Shown here one piece after another: positions 26,043 to 34,823 of a stretch of 64,000 bases of DNA. The stretch is from Devosia oryziradicis (GTDB lineage: Bacteria; Pseudomonadota; Alphaproteobacteria; Rhizobiales; Devosiaceae): positions 3,431,421 to 3,495,420 of the forward strand of contig NZ_CP068047.1 of assembly GCF_016698645.1 (NCBI RefSeq), in the 5' to 3' direction. Made by a program: the position numbers and the translations under genes. Numbering within the stretch: position 1 is the stretch's first letter; the number at the start of each line of letters is the position of its first letter. A model generated the notes under the pieces. That model worked only from the letters and a program-made list of their open reading frames with translations. It was not told where the DNA came from and ran no database searches.

Positions 26043-27197
26043 ATGACCAAAGCCAACTGGAACTACCCCACCGCAGTCAAGTTCGGCCCCGGCCGCATCG
26101 CCGAGTTGCCCGAGGCCCTCAAAGCGGCAGGGATAAGCAAGCCGCTGCTGGTCACCGATGCCGGGCTTGCCAGCCTGCCGGTGACGCAGAATGTGCTGAC
26201 CCAGCTCAAGGCCGCCGGCATTCCGGTTGGTCTATTCGCCGATGTGAAGCCCAATCCGATCTCGGCCAATGTCGAAGCCGGCATCAAGGTGCTGCGCGAG
26301 GGCGGACATGATGGCGTCATCGCCTTTGGCGGCGGCTCGGGGCTCGATGTCGGCAAGGTCATCGCCTTCATGGCCGGGCAGACCCGGCCGATGTGGGATT
26401 TCGAGGATATCGGCGACTGGTGGACCCGCGCCGATCCCAAGGGCATCTTCCCCGTCGTCGCCGTGCCGACCACCGCCGGCACCGGCTCGGAGGTGGGCCG
26501 CGCTGGCGTCATCACCGACGAGACCACCCACACCAAGAAGGTCATCTTCCATCCGCTGATGATGCCCAAGGTGGTCATTGCCGACCCCGAACTCACCGTC
26601 GGCATGCCCAAATTCATCACCGTGGGTACCGGCATGGATGCGTTGGCGCACTGCCTGGAAGCCTATTGCGCACCGGGCTATCACCCGCTGGCCGATGGCA
26701 TCGCGGTTGAAGGCATTCGTCTTGTGTTCGAGAACCTGCCCAAGGTGCATGCCGACCCGACCGACGTCGAAGCCCGCGGACACATGATGAGCGCCGCCGC
26801 CATGGGCGCCACGGCCTTCCAGAAGGGCCTGGGGGCCATCCATGCACTCAGCCACCCTGTCGGCGCGCTCTATGACACCCATCACGGCATGACCAATGCG
26901 GTGTTCATGCCCTATGTGCTGGCGGTCAACAAAGCCGCCATCGAGGCCCGAATTGCCCGCCTGGCCGCCTATCTCGGCCTGGCGCCCAGCTTCGAGGCGT
27001 TCCAGCATGCCGTGATCGGCCTGCGCCTCCGGCTCGACGTGCCGCATACATTGGCCGACTTCAAGGTCGATGGCTCCAAGCGCGACCTGATCGGGGATAT
27101 GGCGATCGTCGACCCCACCGCGGGCGGCAATCCGGTGGAACTGACCAAGGATCGCGCACTGGAAATTTTCGACCGGGCGATGGAGGGCCGGGTCTGA
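26043..27197 (+). CDS. Iron-containing alcohol dehydrogenase
   Basis: A 384-residue group III alcohol dehydrogenase. The NAD motif is FGGGSGLDVGKV near residue 97; metal ligands are in VGTGMDALAHCLEAY (two from this segment) and IHALSHPVGALYDTHHG. It oxidises or reduces primary alcohols in the cytosol. Coming after the permease, gamma-glutamyl ligase and aldehyde dehydrogenase, it most likely oxidises the hydroxyl group of a glutamylated amino alcohol. It closes the rightward gene series, 50 bp before a small secreted-protein gene. Confidence 0.88.
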   Translation: MTKANWNYPTAVKFGPGRIAELPEALKAAGISKPLLVTDAGLASLPVTQNVLTQLKAAGIPVGLFADVKPNPISANVEAGIKVLREGGHDGVIAFGGGSGLDVGKVIAFMAGQTRPMWDFEDIGDWWTRADPKGIFPVVAVPTTAGTGSEVGRAGVITDETTHTKKVIFHPLMMPKVVIADPELTVGMPKFITVGTGMDALAHCLEAYCAPGYHPLADGIAVEGIRLVFENLPKVHADPTDVEARGHMMSAAAMGATAFQKGLGAIHALSHPVGALYDTHHGMTNAVFMPYVLAVNKAAIEARIARLAAYLGLAPSFEAFQHAVIGLRLRLDVPHTLADFKVDGSKRDLIGDMAIVDPTAGGNPVELTKDRALEIFDRAMEGRV

Positions 27198-27247
27198 AAC
27201 GAACAAGATGACCGTGCGTTCGACCGGGGACACATGGAGTACCCGAT

Positions 27248-27568
27248 ATGCGCGCGATCCTGCTTGCGACCTGTCTCACCCTGATCGCCGGTGTAACCAA
27301 TGCATCGGCGCATCATAAGCCCGGCCACCCCATGCCGCCCGGCCAGGCCAAGAAGCTGCTGCCGCCGGACCTGGTGATCGTGGCGCCGCCGCCGGAGGTG
27401 GAGGAAGTCTGCCTGGTCACGACAGATACGCCTGGCAACCCCTTTGCGCCTGTCATCGTCACCGAATGGCTGCCGCGCGACGTTGCCGAAAGCCGAGCCG
27501 AACAAGGCGACAGCTTCATCATCTATCATCCCGACTTCAACAGCGAGGTCGGCTGCATCAGCTTCTAG
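27248..27568 (+). CDS. Small secreted protein of unknown function
   Basis: A 106-residue protein with a signal peptide (MRAILLATCLTLIAGVTNASA, cut before HHKPGH) and a short proline-rich mature chain containing PPPEVEEVCLV and a second cysteine near the end (EVGCISF). The two mature cysteines could form a disulfide. Nothing links it clearly to the preceding dehydrogenase except proximity and direction. I recognise no family. Confidence 0.6.
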   Translation: MRAILLATCLTLIAGVTNASAHHKPGHPMPPGQAKKLLPPDLVIVAPPPEVEEVCLVTTDTPGNPFAPVIVTEWLPRDVAESRAEQGDSFIIYHPDFNSEVGCISF

Positions 27569-27616
27569 CCGGGGATGGAAGGCCGGGCTTGGCAGCCCCC
27601 TTCGCCCACACGCGAT

Positions 27617-27716
27617 GTCATCCCGGCGAAGGCCGGGATCCATGTCCGCATTTCTCCGCGGACGTGGCGTGTGGGAAGAGCCAACGGATTTGGATTCCGG
27701 CCTTCGCCGGAATGAC
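27617..27716. repeat. Palindromic interspersed repeat, GTCATTCC family, copy 4
   Basis: GTCATCCCGGCGAAGGCCGG and CCGGCCTTCGCCGGAATGAC arms, nearly identical to copy 3, lying between the convergent ends of the small secreted-protein gene and the mannitol-dehydrogenase-family gene. Here it could serve as a bidirectional transcript end. Confidence 0.78.
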
Positions 27717-27731
27717 GCTGTGGTTGGGGCG

Positions 27732-29201
27732 TCAGCCGCCCACAACCCCCGCCACAGTTGCCTTCACGCCCACCTCGAACAGTTCGTCGAGATGGGTCGC
27801 CACGGTCTCGCCGAAGACCTGGTTCTCGCCCAGGTCCGTGCCGAACACTTCGGTCAGCGCCACCAGCCCCTCATAGAGCGCCTCGGCGTCATTCCCTGCA
27901 TCGGCCGCAATCGCCATCATGCGCATGGCCAGCGGATCGCGGACGTCGATGCTTTCGCCTTTCTCGTCGATGCCGGTGACGTAGCGCATCCATGCCGCCA
28001 CCCCGAGGCCGAGCCGGTCAAAGGGTTGCCCTGCCTTCAAACGTTCGCGGATCGTACCCAGCAGGCGCTGCGGCAGCTTCTGCGACCCATCCATGGCGAT
28101 CTGCCAGGTGCGGTGCTTGAGGGCGGGGTTGCGGAAGCGATCGAGCAATTGGTCCCTGTAAGCGCCGAGGTCGACGCCGGGCATGTCGAGCGTCGGCATG
28201 GCCTCCTCGGTCATCAGGCCGTGGATCAGCTTGACGAAATCGGCGTCGCCCATCACGTCGGAGATGTACTCGTAGCCTGAGAGATAGCCGAGATAGGCCA
28301 TGGTCGAGTGGCTGCCATTGAGCATTCTTAGCTTCATGCGCTCGAAAGGCTCGACATCCTCCACCAGCTGCGCACCCACCTTTTCGAAGGGCGGACGGCC
28401 CTGGGGAAAATGGTCCTCGATCACCCATTGGGTGAAGGGCTCGGTCATGATCGGCCAGGCATCCTCGGCGCCGATCAGGCCGGCGACCGTCTCACGATCG
28501 GCATCTGTCGTCGAAGGCACGATGCGATCGACCATGGTGCCGGGGAAGGCAACCTTGCCGACCCACTCGCCCAGCGCCGCATCGCGCAGGGTGGCGAATT
28601 TGGTGACGATCCGTTTCACCGTAGCGCCATTGCTCGGCAGGTTGTCGCAGCTCATTACCGCAAAGGGGGCAATGCCCGCCGCCTTGCGCCGCGCCAGTGC
28701 TTCGACCAGCATGCCCGGCGCCGATTTGGGCGCCGTCGGAATGGCGAGGTCATGGGCAATATCGGGGTGGCGCTGATCGAGCTCGCCCGTCGCCGGATCG
28801 TGGCAATAGCCCTTCTCGGTGACTGTGAGCGAAACAATCCGAATCTGCGGGCTGGCCATCAGTGCCAGCAGTTCCTCGCGCTCCGTATTGGCGTCGAGCA
28901 CCTTGAGGATCGAACCAATTACCCGCGGGTGGGTACCGGCGGCATCGCGCACGGCCACCGTATAGAGCCCGTCCTGCGGCTCGAGCGCTTCCTTGGTGTC
29001 CGGGCGGCGCAAGCTGGCGCCGACGATGGCCCAATGCGGATTGTCGGCCAGCAGGTCATCGACATAGACCGCCATATGCGCCCGGTGAAAGGCGCCGATG
29101 CCGAGATGGACGATGCCGGGCGTGATCTGGGCCCGGTCGTATTTCGGCAGGGCCACGCCAGCTGGAACATTGCTCAGGGTCTTGGCGCTCAGTCGCGTCA
29201 T
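27732..29201 (-). CDS. uxuB: Mannitol dehydrogenase family protein, probable fructuronate reductase
   Basis: A 489-residue long-chain polyol dehydrogenase without zinc. Segments are IVHLGIGAFHRAHMAVYVDD (NAD-binding glycine-rich region), VMSCDNLPSNG, KLRMLNGSHSTMAYLGYLSG (catalytic lysine and histidine) and AMDGSQKLPQRLLGTI. The family contains mannitol 2-dehydrogenase and D-mannonate oxidoreductase (fructuronate reductase). A 2-keto-3-deoxygluconate kinase gene is divergent next door, which favours the hexuronate role. ATG at 29201 has CGGAGAC upstream; a longer frame lacks support. The symbol is a preference between two close functions. Confidence 0.75.
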   Translation of the reverse strand: MTRLSAKTLSNVPAGVALPKYDRAQITPGIVHLGIGAFHRAHMAVYVDDLLADNPHWAIVGASLRRPDTKEALEPQDGLYTVAVRDAAGTHPRVIGSILKVLDANTEREELLALMASPQIRIVSLTVTEKGYCHDPATGELDQRHPDIAHDLAIPTAPKSAPGMLVEALARRKAAGIAPFAVMSCDNLPSNGATVKRIVTKFATLRDAALGEWVGKVAFPGTMVDRIVPSTTDADRETVAGLIGAEDAWPIMTEPFTQWVIEDHFPQGRPPFEKVGAQLVEDVEPFERMKLRMLNGSHSTMAYLGYLSGYEYISDVMGDADFVKLIHGLMTEEAMPTLDMPGVDLGAYRDQLLDRFRNPALKHRTWQIAMDGSQKLPQRLLGTIRERLKAGQPFDRLGLGVAAWMRYVTGIDEKGESIDVRDPLAMRMMAIAADAGNDAEALYEGLVALTEVFGTDLGENQVFGETVATHLDELFEVGVKATVAGVVGG

Positions 29202-29326
29202 GGATGTCTCCGGCGGTAAAATCGCGCGCACCATAGGGCCTTCCGGGCTTGTATGGAAGATAGTGGCTTGCGGCCAAATCGGCTTTCCCGGCATAAGCCT
29301 TACGGCAGCCTTGGAGGGCAGGAATT

Positions 29327-30238
29327 TTGGCACAGCAGCGCTTCGTCAGCATCGGGGAATGCATGATCGAGATGAGCGGCGGCGAGGATCGCCAATATCG
29401 CCTCGGCTATGCCGGCGATACGCTCAATACGGCCTGGTACATGCGCGCGCTGCTGGGCAAGGACTGGTCGGTCGATTATTTCACCGGGCTGGGCGAAGAC
29501 CGCTATTCCGGCGATATCCGCGCCTTTCTCGAAGCCAACAATATCGGCACCGACCATATCCGCACCGTGCCAGGCCGCCGTCCCGGCCTCTACATGATCC
29601 ACCAGGAAAAGGGTGATCGCCACTTCACCTATTGGCGCGATACCTCGGCCGCAAAGTTGCTGGCCGATGACAAGGGCGCGCTGCATGCCGCCGTCGCCGG
29701 CGCCAGCATGGTCTATTTCTCCGGCATTACCCTCGCCATCCTCGCGCCGCGCGCCCGCGGCCGCCTGCTCGGCGCCATCGTCAAGGCGCGCGATGCCGGC
29801 GCCAGGATTGCCTTCGACACCAATCTGCGGCCCGCGCTCTGGACCAGCCCACGCGTCATGGCGGGGGTGCTCACCGCCGCGGCCAGCCTCTGCGACATCG
29901 TCTTGCCCACCCACACCGATGAGGCGCCGCTGTTCGGCGACAAATCCGTGGACGAGACGGCCGAGCGGTATCTCGAGCTCGGGGTGGAGGAAGTCGTGGT
30001 CAAGGACGGCGCGGGCGAGGCATTGATTGCCACTGCGTCGGAACGCGTCAAGGTGGCCCCCAAGCCTGGCGCCAAGGTGGTCGACGCCACCGGGGCCGGC
30101 GACAGCTTCAATGGCGCCTATCTGTCTTCCAGGCTGGCCGGCAAGTCGCTGCGCGAAGCCGCCGAAGAGGGCCATCGCGTCGCGGGCGTCGTCATCGGGC
30201 AGAAAGGTGCATTGGTCGATCCCAAGCTGCTGGGTTGA
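29327..30238 (+). CDS. kdgK: PfkB-family sugar kinase, probable 2-keto-3-deoxygluconate kinase
   Basis: A 303-residue ribokinase-fold kinase. SIGECMIEMSGGE and YRLGYAGDTLNTAWYMRALL at the N-terminus are typical of KdgK, and the C-terminal signature DATGAGDSFNGAYL carries the catalytic aspartate. The product, KDPG-type phosphate, feeds the Entner-Doudoroff aldolase. TTG at 29327 is used, with GGAGGG about ten bases upstream. It diverges from the fructuronate-reductase-like gene, supporting a shared hexuronate pathway. Confidence 0.85.
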   Translation: MAQQRFVSIGECMIEMSGGEDRQYRLGYAGDTLNTAWYMRALLGKDWSVDYFTGLGEDRYSGDIRAFLEANNIGTDHIRTVPGRRPGLYMIHQEKGDRHFTYWRDTSAAKLLADDKGALHAAVAGASMVYFSGITLAILAPRARGRLLGAIVKARDAGARIAFDTNLRPALWTSPRVMAGVLTAAASLCDIVLPTHTDEAPLFGDKSVDETAERYLELGVEEVVVKDGAGEALIATASERVKVAPKPGAKVVDATGAGDSFNGAYLSSRLAGKSLREAAEEGHRVAGVVIGQKGALVDPKLLG

Positions 30239-30264
30239 CCTCGACTTCTCCCCAAAGGGAGAGC

Positions 30265-30810
30265 CTAAAATCCGCGCTGTCCGGCCTCTTCCATATAGGC
30301 CAGCTCTTCGGGTGTGCTTTGCCGGCCCAGCGCCTTGTTGCGGAAGGGGTAGCGCCCGAAGCGGGCAATGCAGTCATGGTGCTTGGTGGCGAAATCCAAA
30401 ATCTTCTCGTCGTTGAGCGCGGTATGCAGCCGCATGGATTCCGCCTGGATCACCGCTGATTCCGAATGCATGTAGGGCAGCAGGATGAACATGCGCTCGA
30501 AAAAGCTCATGGCCTTGTCCAGCCCCTGCCCGACCATCTCCTGAGCCAGCACGAGCGCCATCTTGTCCTGCGCAAAGGCGGCAGCCTCGCCGCGATGCAA
30601 CTGCCGGCTGAACTGATCGAGCACGATGATCTCGGCCAGCCTGCCCTTTGGCGTCTCGCGCCAGCGCCAGGCCTCGCCCATCGCCACTTCGGCGTGGGTC
30701 TGGGCGAACTCCGCCTTCAATAGGGCGTCGAATTCCGGCTTGCCGCCGAACCAGTCGTCCATGCCGTGATCGACGAACCAGAAGCGCAGGATATCGTCAG
30801 GGGAACGCAT
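30265..30810 (-). CDS. DUF924 family protein
   Basis: A 181-residue soluble helical protein with the DUF924 pattern ILRFWFVDHGMDDWFGG, LAEIIVLDQFSRQLHRG, FERMFILLPYMHSES and FGRYPFRNKALGRQSTPEE. The family has a TPR-like fold and is widespread, but its function is not established. ATG at 30810 with GGAGG upstream is used. It converges on kdgK with a 26-bp gap. Confidence 0.85.
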   Translation of the reverse strand: MRSPDDILRFWFVDHGMDDWFGGKPEFDALLKAEFAQTHAEVAMGEAWRWRETPKGRLAEIIVLDQFSRQLHRGEAAAFAQDKMALVLAQEMVGQGLDKAMSFFERMFILLPYMHSESAVIQAESMRLHTALNDEKILDFATKHHDCIARFGRYPFRNKALGRQSTPEELAYMEEAGQRGF

Positions 30811-30878
30811 GTTGCCTCCAAAGCCCAATGCCCACCCAGCCTAACCCCGACCACCGGGCCGGGGAAGCCGCGCCGTGG

Positions 30879-31880
30879 CTAGACGGTGATGATGGCCTTG
30901 ATCAGCCCGTTCCGGTCATGGGCCCATTTGGGCAGGTTGACCGGCACGTCCTCGAAGCTTGTCGTGTGAGTGGCGAGCCGGTCGGTCGGCACGCTGCCAT
31001 TGCGGATGGACTCGGCCACGTGGTCGAAATCCTCGCGCGTCGCATTGCGCGAGGCGCGGATGGTCAGTTCACGCCGATGGATCTCGGGATCCTCCCAGGC
31101 CAGGGTGCCCTTGACCACACCCACCAGCGTCAGCGCGCCGCCATTGCGGCAATAGCCGATGGCCTGGTTCATGGCGGGGATGGCGCCGGTCGCGTCGAAC
31201 ACCGCATCAAAGCCGGTGCCCATGCGCGCCTTGAAGACCGGCCCTTCGCGCTCGTCGAGCGTCGCCGCGCCGAAACCGAAACCATGCGCGGCCTCCAGCT
31301 TGTCAGCCGCCGCGTCGAGCACGGTCACGTCGGCGCCGGCGATACGGGCAAAAAACGCGACGCCCAGGCCGATCGGGCCACCGCCCACCACCAGGACGCG
31401 CCAGCCGGGCTTGAGCTCGGTGCGACGCACGGCGTGGGCGCCGATGGCGAGAAATTCCACCATGGCCGCATCACGCAGGCTCAGGCCCTCGGCAGGGTAG
31501 AGATTGACCTCGGGCATGACGATTTCCTCGGCCATGCCGCCATCGCGATGCACGCCCAGCACCGACAGCGTCTCGCAGCAATTGGTCTTACCTTCGACAC
31601 AGGCCGGGCACTGGTAGCAGGGCAGGTATGGATTGATCACCACCGCATCGCCGTCGGCCAGCGTGGTGGCGCCATTGGCATCGAGCACCACCCCGCTCAG
31701 TTCGTGCCCCATGATGCGCGGATATTGCAGGAAAGGGTGCTTGCCTTCGTAGATGTGGTAGTCGGTGCCGCAGATGCCGATGTGGCGAATGCCCACGCGT
31801 ACCCAGCCCGGCTTGAGTTCGGGCCGCTCGATATCCACCAAAGCCAGCTCGCCCGGCGCCGCACAGGAAATAGCCCGCAT
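30879..31880 (-). CDS. Zinc-dependent alcohol/polyol dehydrogenase (L-gulonate/idonate dehydrogenase-like)
   Basis: A 333-residue MDR-superfamily enzyme. Catalytic zinc ligands are in GICGTDYH and MGHELSGVV, structural zinc cysteines in CYQCPACVEGKTNCC, and the NAD fold starts at VLVVGGGPIGLG. The closest familiar relatives oxidise sugar acids or polyols (L-gulonate, L-idonate, threonine). Proximity to a KDG kinase and fructuronate-reductase-like gene supports a sugar-acid substrate. ATG at 31880 has GGAGAAC upstream. A 14-bp palindrome lies 30 bp before the start. Confidence 0.8.
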   Translation of the reverse strand: MRAISCAAPGELALVDIERPELKPGWVRVGIRHIGICGTDYHIYEGKHPFLQYPRIMGHELSGVVLDANGATTLADGDAVVINPYLPCYQCPACVEGKTNCCETLSVLGVHRDGGMAEEIVMPEVNLYPAEGLSLRDAAMVEFLAIGAHAVRRTELKPGWRVLVVGGGPIGLGVAFFARIAGADVTVLDAAADKLEAAHGFGFGAATLDEREGPVFKARMGTGFDAVFDATGAIPAMNQAIGYCRNGGALTLVGVVKGTLAWEDPEIHRRELTIRASRNATREDFDHVAESIRNGSVPTDRLATHTTSFEDVPVNLPKWAHDRNGLIKAIITV

Positions 31881-31909
31881 CAAAGTTCTCCAGATCCGTC
31901 GCCGCAGTG

Positions 31910-31923
31910 ACTAACATGTTAGT
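31910..31923. promoter_or_regulatory. Perfect palindrome ACTAACATGTTAGT upstream of the zinc dehydrogenase
   Basis: This 14-bp perfect dyad begins 29 bp before the start of the leftward zinc dehydrogenase gene. AT-rich dyads of this form are typical operators of GntR- or LacI-type regulators of sugar-acid catabolism. No cognate regulator is adjacent, so it may answer to a distant protein. Confidence 0.5.
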
Positions 31924-31961
31924 GCGGCGACCGGAAGTGGGAACACGATAGGAAACGCCGG

Positions 31962-32885
31962 TCAGGCCGACAGCAGCATCCGGATGCGGTTGCCGAACGG
32001 GTCTGCGGTCTCGATACCGCCGTCCACGGCTGAAATCGGGGCGCCGGCCGCGGATAACCGGGCCTTCACGCCATCAAGCGTCGCCGCGTCGGGCAGCACG
32101 ATGGTGAACCAGCGCAACCCTGCGGCACCGGCCGGCGGCAGGGCGGCATTGGGTCCCGACCAGATGTTGAAGGCCAGCGTGTGGGGCATATAGTCGAGCC
32201 CGACATCGCCCATGCCGAAGGACGAGATCAGCAGGAAGCCGGCAAAGCCGACGACATCGCGATAGAAATCCATGGCGCGGTGCAGGTCGTTGACATGCAC
32301 GTGCACGTGGCCGATGCGAGTTCCATCAGGCATGCGCGCGGCCAGCTGCGGCGCCGGTCCGAGTTCGCCGAGAAGCCCGTCCAGGTCGATGGGCTCGCGC
32401 CCCGAATGGGGCTTGCCCTCTGCCGTCACCGCATAGGTCTGGCCCTTGTCGGGATCGCCCAGGGTGCCGCGCCAGGGCGTTTCGAAGGTGATCTCTATGC
32501 CATTGCCATCCAGGTCCCACAGGTAGATCGCCTCGGAAACGAGGTGGTCGGTCGGCGAAATGCGCACATTGCGCTGCAGCGCCCGCACCGCCATCTGCGC
32601 CAGGTCGGCGCGCGAGGGCACGTGGATGGCCACATGATAGAGCCCGATGGTGCGCGGCACGACGGGCCGGGTCGCACTGGTTTCCAGCGCGATCAGCGGC
32701 TTGCCGCCGGCGCCGAGCACCAGCAGGTTGGCTGTTTCCTCGATCAGGTCGAGCCCGACGACGTCCTGCCAGATGGCCAGCGCCTTGGCGCGATCGGTGA
32801 CGGCGATGTGCACCGGTCCGAGCGTCGTGCTCAGCGGCAGGATGGGCTTGGACCGGACATTGGTCTGTACGGATGTGTCGATCAT
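31962..32885 (-). CDS. Two-module VOC protein, CatE-like extradiol dioxygenase/glyoxalase family
   Basis: A 307-residue protein with two VOC modules. Module 1 starts LGPVHIAVTDRAKALAIWQDVVGLDLIEE and carries GLYHVAIHVPSRADL and GNGIEITFE; module 2 starts IGHVHVHVNDLHRAMDFYRDVVGF. Spaced histidines and the terminal glutamate fit an iron or zinc site. This arrangement matches the CatE-like group of ring-cleavage dioxygenases. ATG at 32885 has AAAGGA upstream. No aromatic pathway genes are nearby, so the substrate is open. Confidence 0.72.
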   Translation of the reverse strand: MIDTSVQTNVRSKPILPLSTTLGPVHIAVTDRAKALAIWQDVVGLDLIEETANLLVLGAGGKPLIALETSATRPVVPRTIGLYHVAIHVPSRADLAQMAVRALQRNVRISPTDHLVSEAIYLWDLDGNGIEITFETPWRGTLGDPDKGQTYAVTAEGKPHSGREPIDLDGLLGELGPAPQLAARMPDGTRIGHVHVHVNDLHRAMDFYRDVVGFAGFLLISSFGMGDVGLDYMPHTLAFNIWSGPNAALPPAGAAGLRWFTIVLPDAATLDGVKARLSAAGAPISAVDGGIETADPFGNRIRMLLSA

Positions 32886-32990
32886 GGCGAATTCCTTTGT
32901 TGGCCTGAATATAGACCCGCGCAGGCGGTCCGCCATCGGCCCCACGCCGAAGGCATCGTTCGGTGATCGCGGGCTAATGGGGCCCGGCAG

Positions 32991-33018
32991 AAAAACGCCG
33001 GGGCTTCCACCCCGGCGC
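32991..33018 (-). terminator. Rho-independent terminator of the leftward ABC exporter gene
   Basis: CGCCGGGG (32996-33003) pairs with CCCCGGCG (33010-33017) around a 6-nt loop; on the minus strand the stem is followed by TTTTT. It starts six bases after the exporter stop codon. Confidence 0.85.
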
Positions 33019-33023
33019 TTTCA

Positions 33024-34823
33024 TCAAGCGATCTTGAGACCCTTGGTCAGCTCCAGCGCCTGCCGCTCGAACAGCCGGCGATAGATGCCGCCGCTGAGCC
33101 GGATCAGCTCGGCATGATCGCCTTCCTCGACGATCCGGCCCTTGTCGAAGACCAGCAGCCGGTCGAGCGCCCGCACCGTCGACAGTCGGTGCGCGATGAC
33201 CAGCGTGGTGCGGCCGACCATCAGTCGTTCCATCGCCTCCTGGATCTGCACCTCGCTCTCGCTATCGAGGCTCGACGTCGCTTCGTCCAGGATCAGCACC
33301 GGCGCATCGGCCAGGAAGGCCCGGGCGATGGCGACGCGCTGCCGCTCGCCACCGGAGAGCTTCACGCCGCGCTCCCCGACCAGGGTCTCGTAGCCCTTGG
33401 GCAGGTCGAGAATGAAGTCATGTGCATTGGCCTGCTTTGCCGCCAGCTCGATCTCGGCGCGCGTGGCGTCGGGACGGGCATAGGCGATATTCTCGGCCAG
33501 GGTGCGGTGGAACAGGATCGGCTCCTGCTGCACGATGGCGATCTGGCTGCGCAGGCTCGACTGCCTGACCTGGGCGATGTTCTGCCCGTCGATGCTGATC
33601 GTGCCAGACTTCACGTCGTAAAGCCGCTGGATCAGCTTGACGAAGGTCGTCTTGCCCGAGCCCGAATGGCCGACCAGGCCAACGCGTTCGCCCGGCGCGA
33701 TGCGAACCGAGAAATCGCGATAGAGCGGCGTCGGATGGGCGCCATACTGGAAGGTGACATGGTCGAAGGCGATCTCGCCCTTGCCGATGGCGATCGGCTT
33801 GGCGCCATTCGCATCGTCGATGCCCAGGGGCGTCCGGTCGAGCGCCACCAGTTCTTCCATGTCGTTGACTGCGCGCTGCAGGTTGCGGATATGCTGGCCC
33901 ACGTCGCGCAGGTAGCCCTGCAGCACGAAGAACATGGCGAGCACGAAGGTGATGTCGCCAGGCGTCGCGAGCCCCCGCTGCCACATCACCAGGCCCGTGC
34001 CCAGGATGCCGGCCTGCATGGTCACCATCATGAAGCCCTGGATGGTGCCGCTCAGCGTACCGCGCTTCCAGGTGCGGCGCGTGCGGATATCCCACTTGTG
34101 CAGCACATGCTTCATCCGGGTCTCTTCCCGCTCCTCGGCGCCAAAGGCCTTGACCACCGAGTTGCAGCTCACCGCATCGGCCAGCGCGCCGCCCAGCTTG
34201 GTGTCCCAGGCATTGGCCAGGCTCGCGGCCGGCGAGACGAAACCCATGGAAAGCATGACCGTGACGGCGATGTAGATGATCGAGCCCAGAGCCACGATCA
34301 GCCCCATGACCGGCCAATAGGAACCCAGGATCACGCTGGCGCCGACCAGCATGACGAAGGAGGGCAACAGCATGACCAGCAGCAGGTCGTTGAGCGAATC
34401 GAGCGCCCACATGCCGCGGGTGATCTTGCGGACGGTGGAGCCGGCAAAGCTATTTGCATGCCAGTCGGTGGAGAAGCGCTGCACCCGGTAGAAGCCGTCA
34501 TTAACCAGCTCGGCCATCATGCGGATGGTGAGGCGGATCACGCCCTGGAAGATGAACCAGCGCAGGACGACGCTGGCCAGGCCCAGGCCCACCACGATCA
34601 TGAAGGCGCGCACAGCCTCGGCGGCAGCCGAGTTCTGCCCGCCGGCAATGGCGTCGACGATCTGGCCGGAAAAAACCGGCACCATGACTTCGGCGAGCGT
34701 CGAGGTAATCACCAGCACGCAGATGACGGCGATAAGCGCCGGCCGGCCGGCCCAGCGACGGAACGTAAACCCGAGCACGTTGCGATAGGCATCGGCGCGG
34801 AAATCGAGTTTCTTGCGACTCAT
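33024..34823 (-). CDS. ABC exporter, fused membrane and ATPase domains (MsbA-like)
   Basis: A 599-residue half-transporter with six membrane segments in residues 20-320 and a C-terminal nucleotide-binding domain: Walker A GHSGSGKTT, Q-loop IVQQEP, signature LSGGERQRVAIARAF, Walker B VLILDEATSSLD and H-loop VIAHRLSTVR. It should act as a homodimer that pumps a lipid, drug or peptide outward. The ATG at 34823 gives MSRKKLDFRADAYRNVLGF, with no leader. No substrate clue comes from the neighbours. It ends at a strong terminator. Confidence 0.85.
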   Translation of the reverse strand: MSRKKLDFRADAYRNVLGFTFRRWAGRPALIAVICVLVITSTLAEVMVPVFSGQIVDAIAGGQNSAAAEAVRAFMIVVGLGLASVVLRWFIFQGVIRLTIRMMAELVNDGFYRVQRFSTDWHANSFAGSTVRKITRGMWALDSLNDLLLVMLLPSFVMLVGASVILGSYWPVMGLIVALGSIIYIAVTVMLSMGFVSPAASLANAWDTKLGGALADAVSCNSVVKAFGAEEREETRMKHVLHKWDIRTRRTWKRGTLSGTIQGFMMVTMQAGILGTGLVMWQRGLATPGDITFVLAMFFVLQGYLRDVGQHIRNLQRAVNDMEELVALDRTPLGIDDANGAKPIAIGKGEIAFDHVTFQYGAHPTPLYRDFSVRIAPGERVGLVGHSGSGKTTFVKLIQRLYDVKSGTISIDGQNIAQVRQSSLRSQIAIVQQEPILFHRTLAENIAYARPDATRAEIELAAKQANAHDFILDLPKGYETLVGERGVKLSGGERQRVAIARAFLADAPVLILDEATSSLDSESEVQIQEAMERLMVGRTTLVIAHRLSTVRALDRLLVFDKGRIVEEGDHAELIRLSGGIYRRLFERQALELTKGLKIA

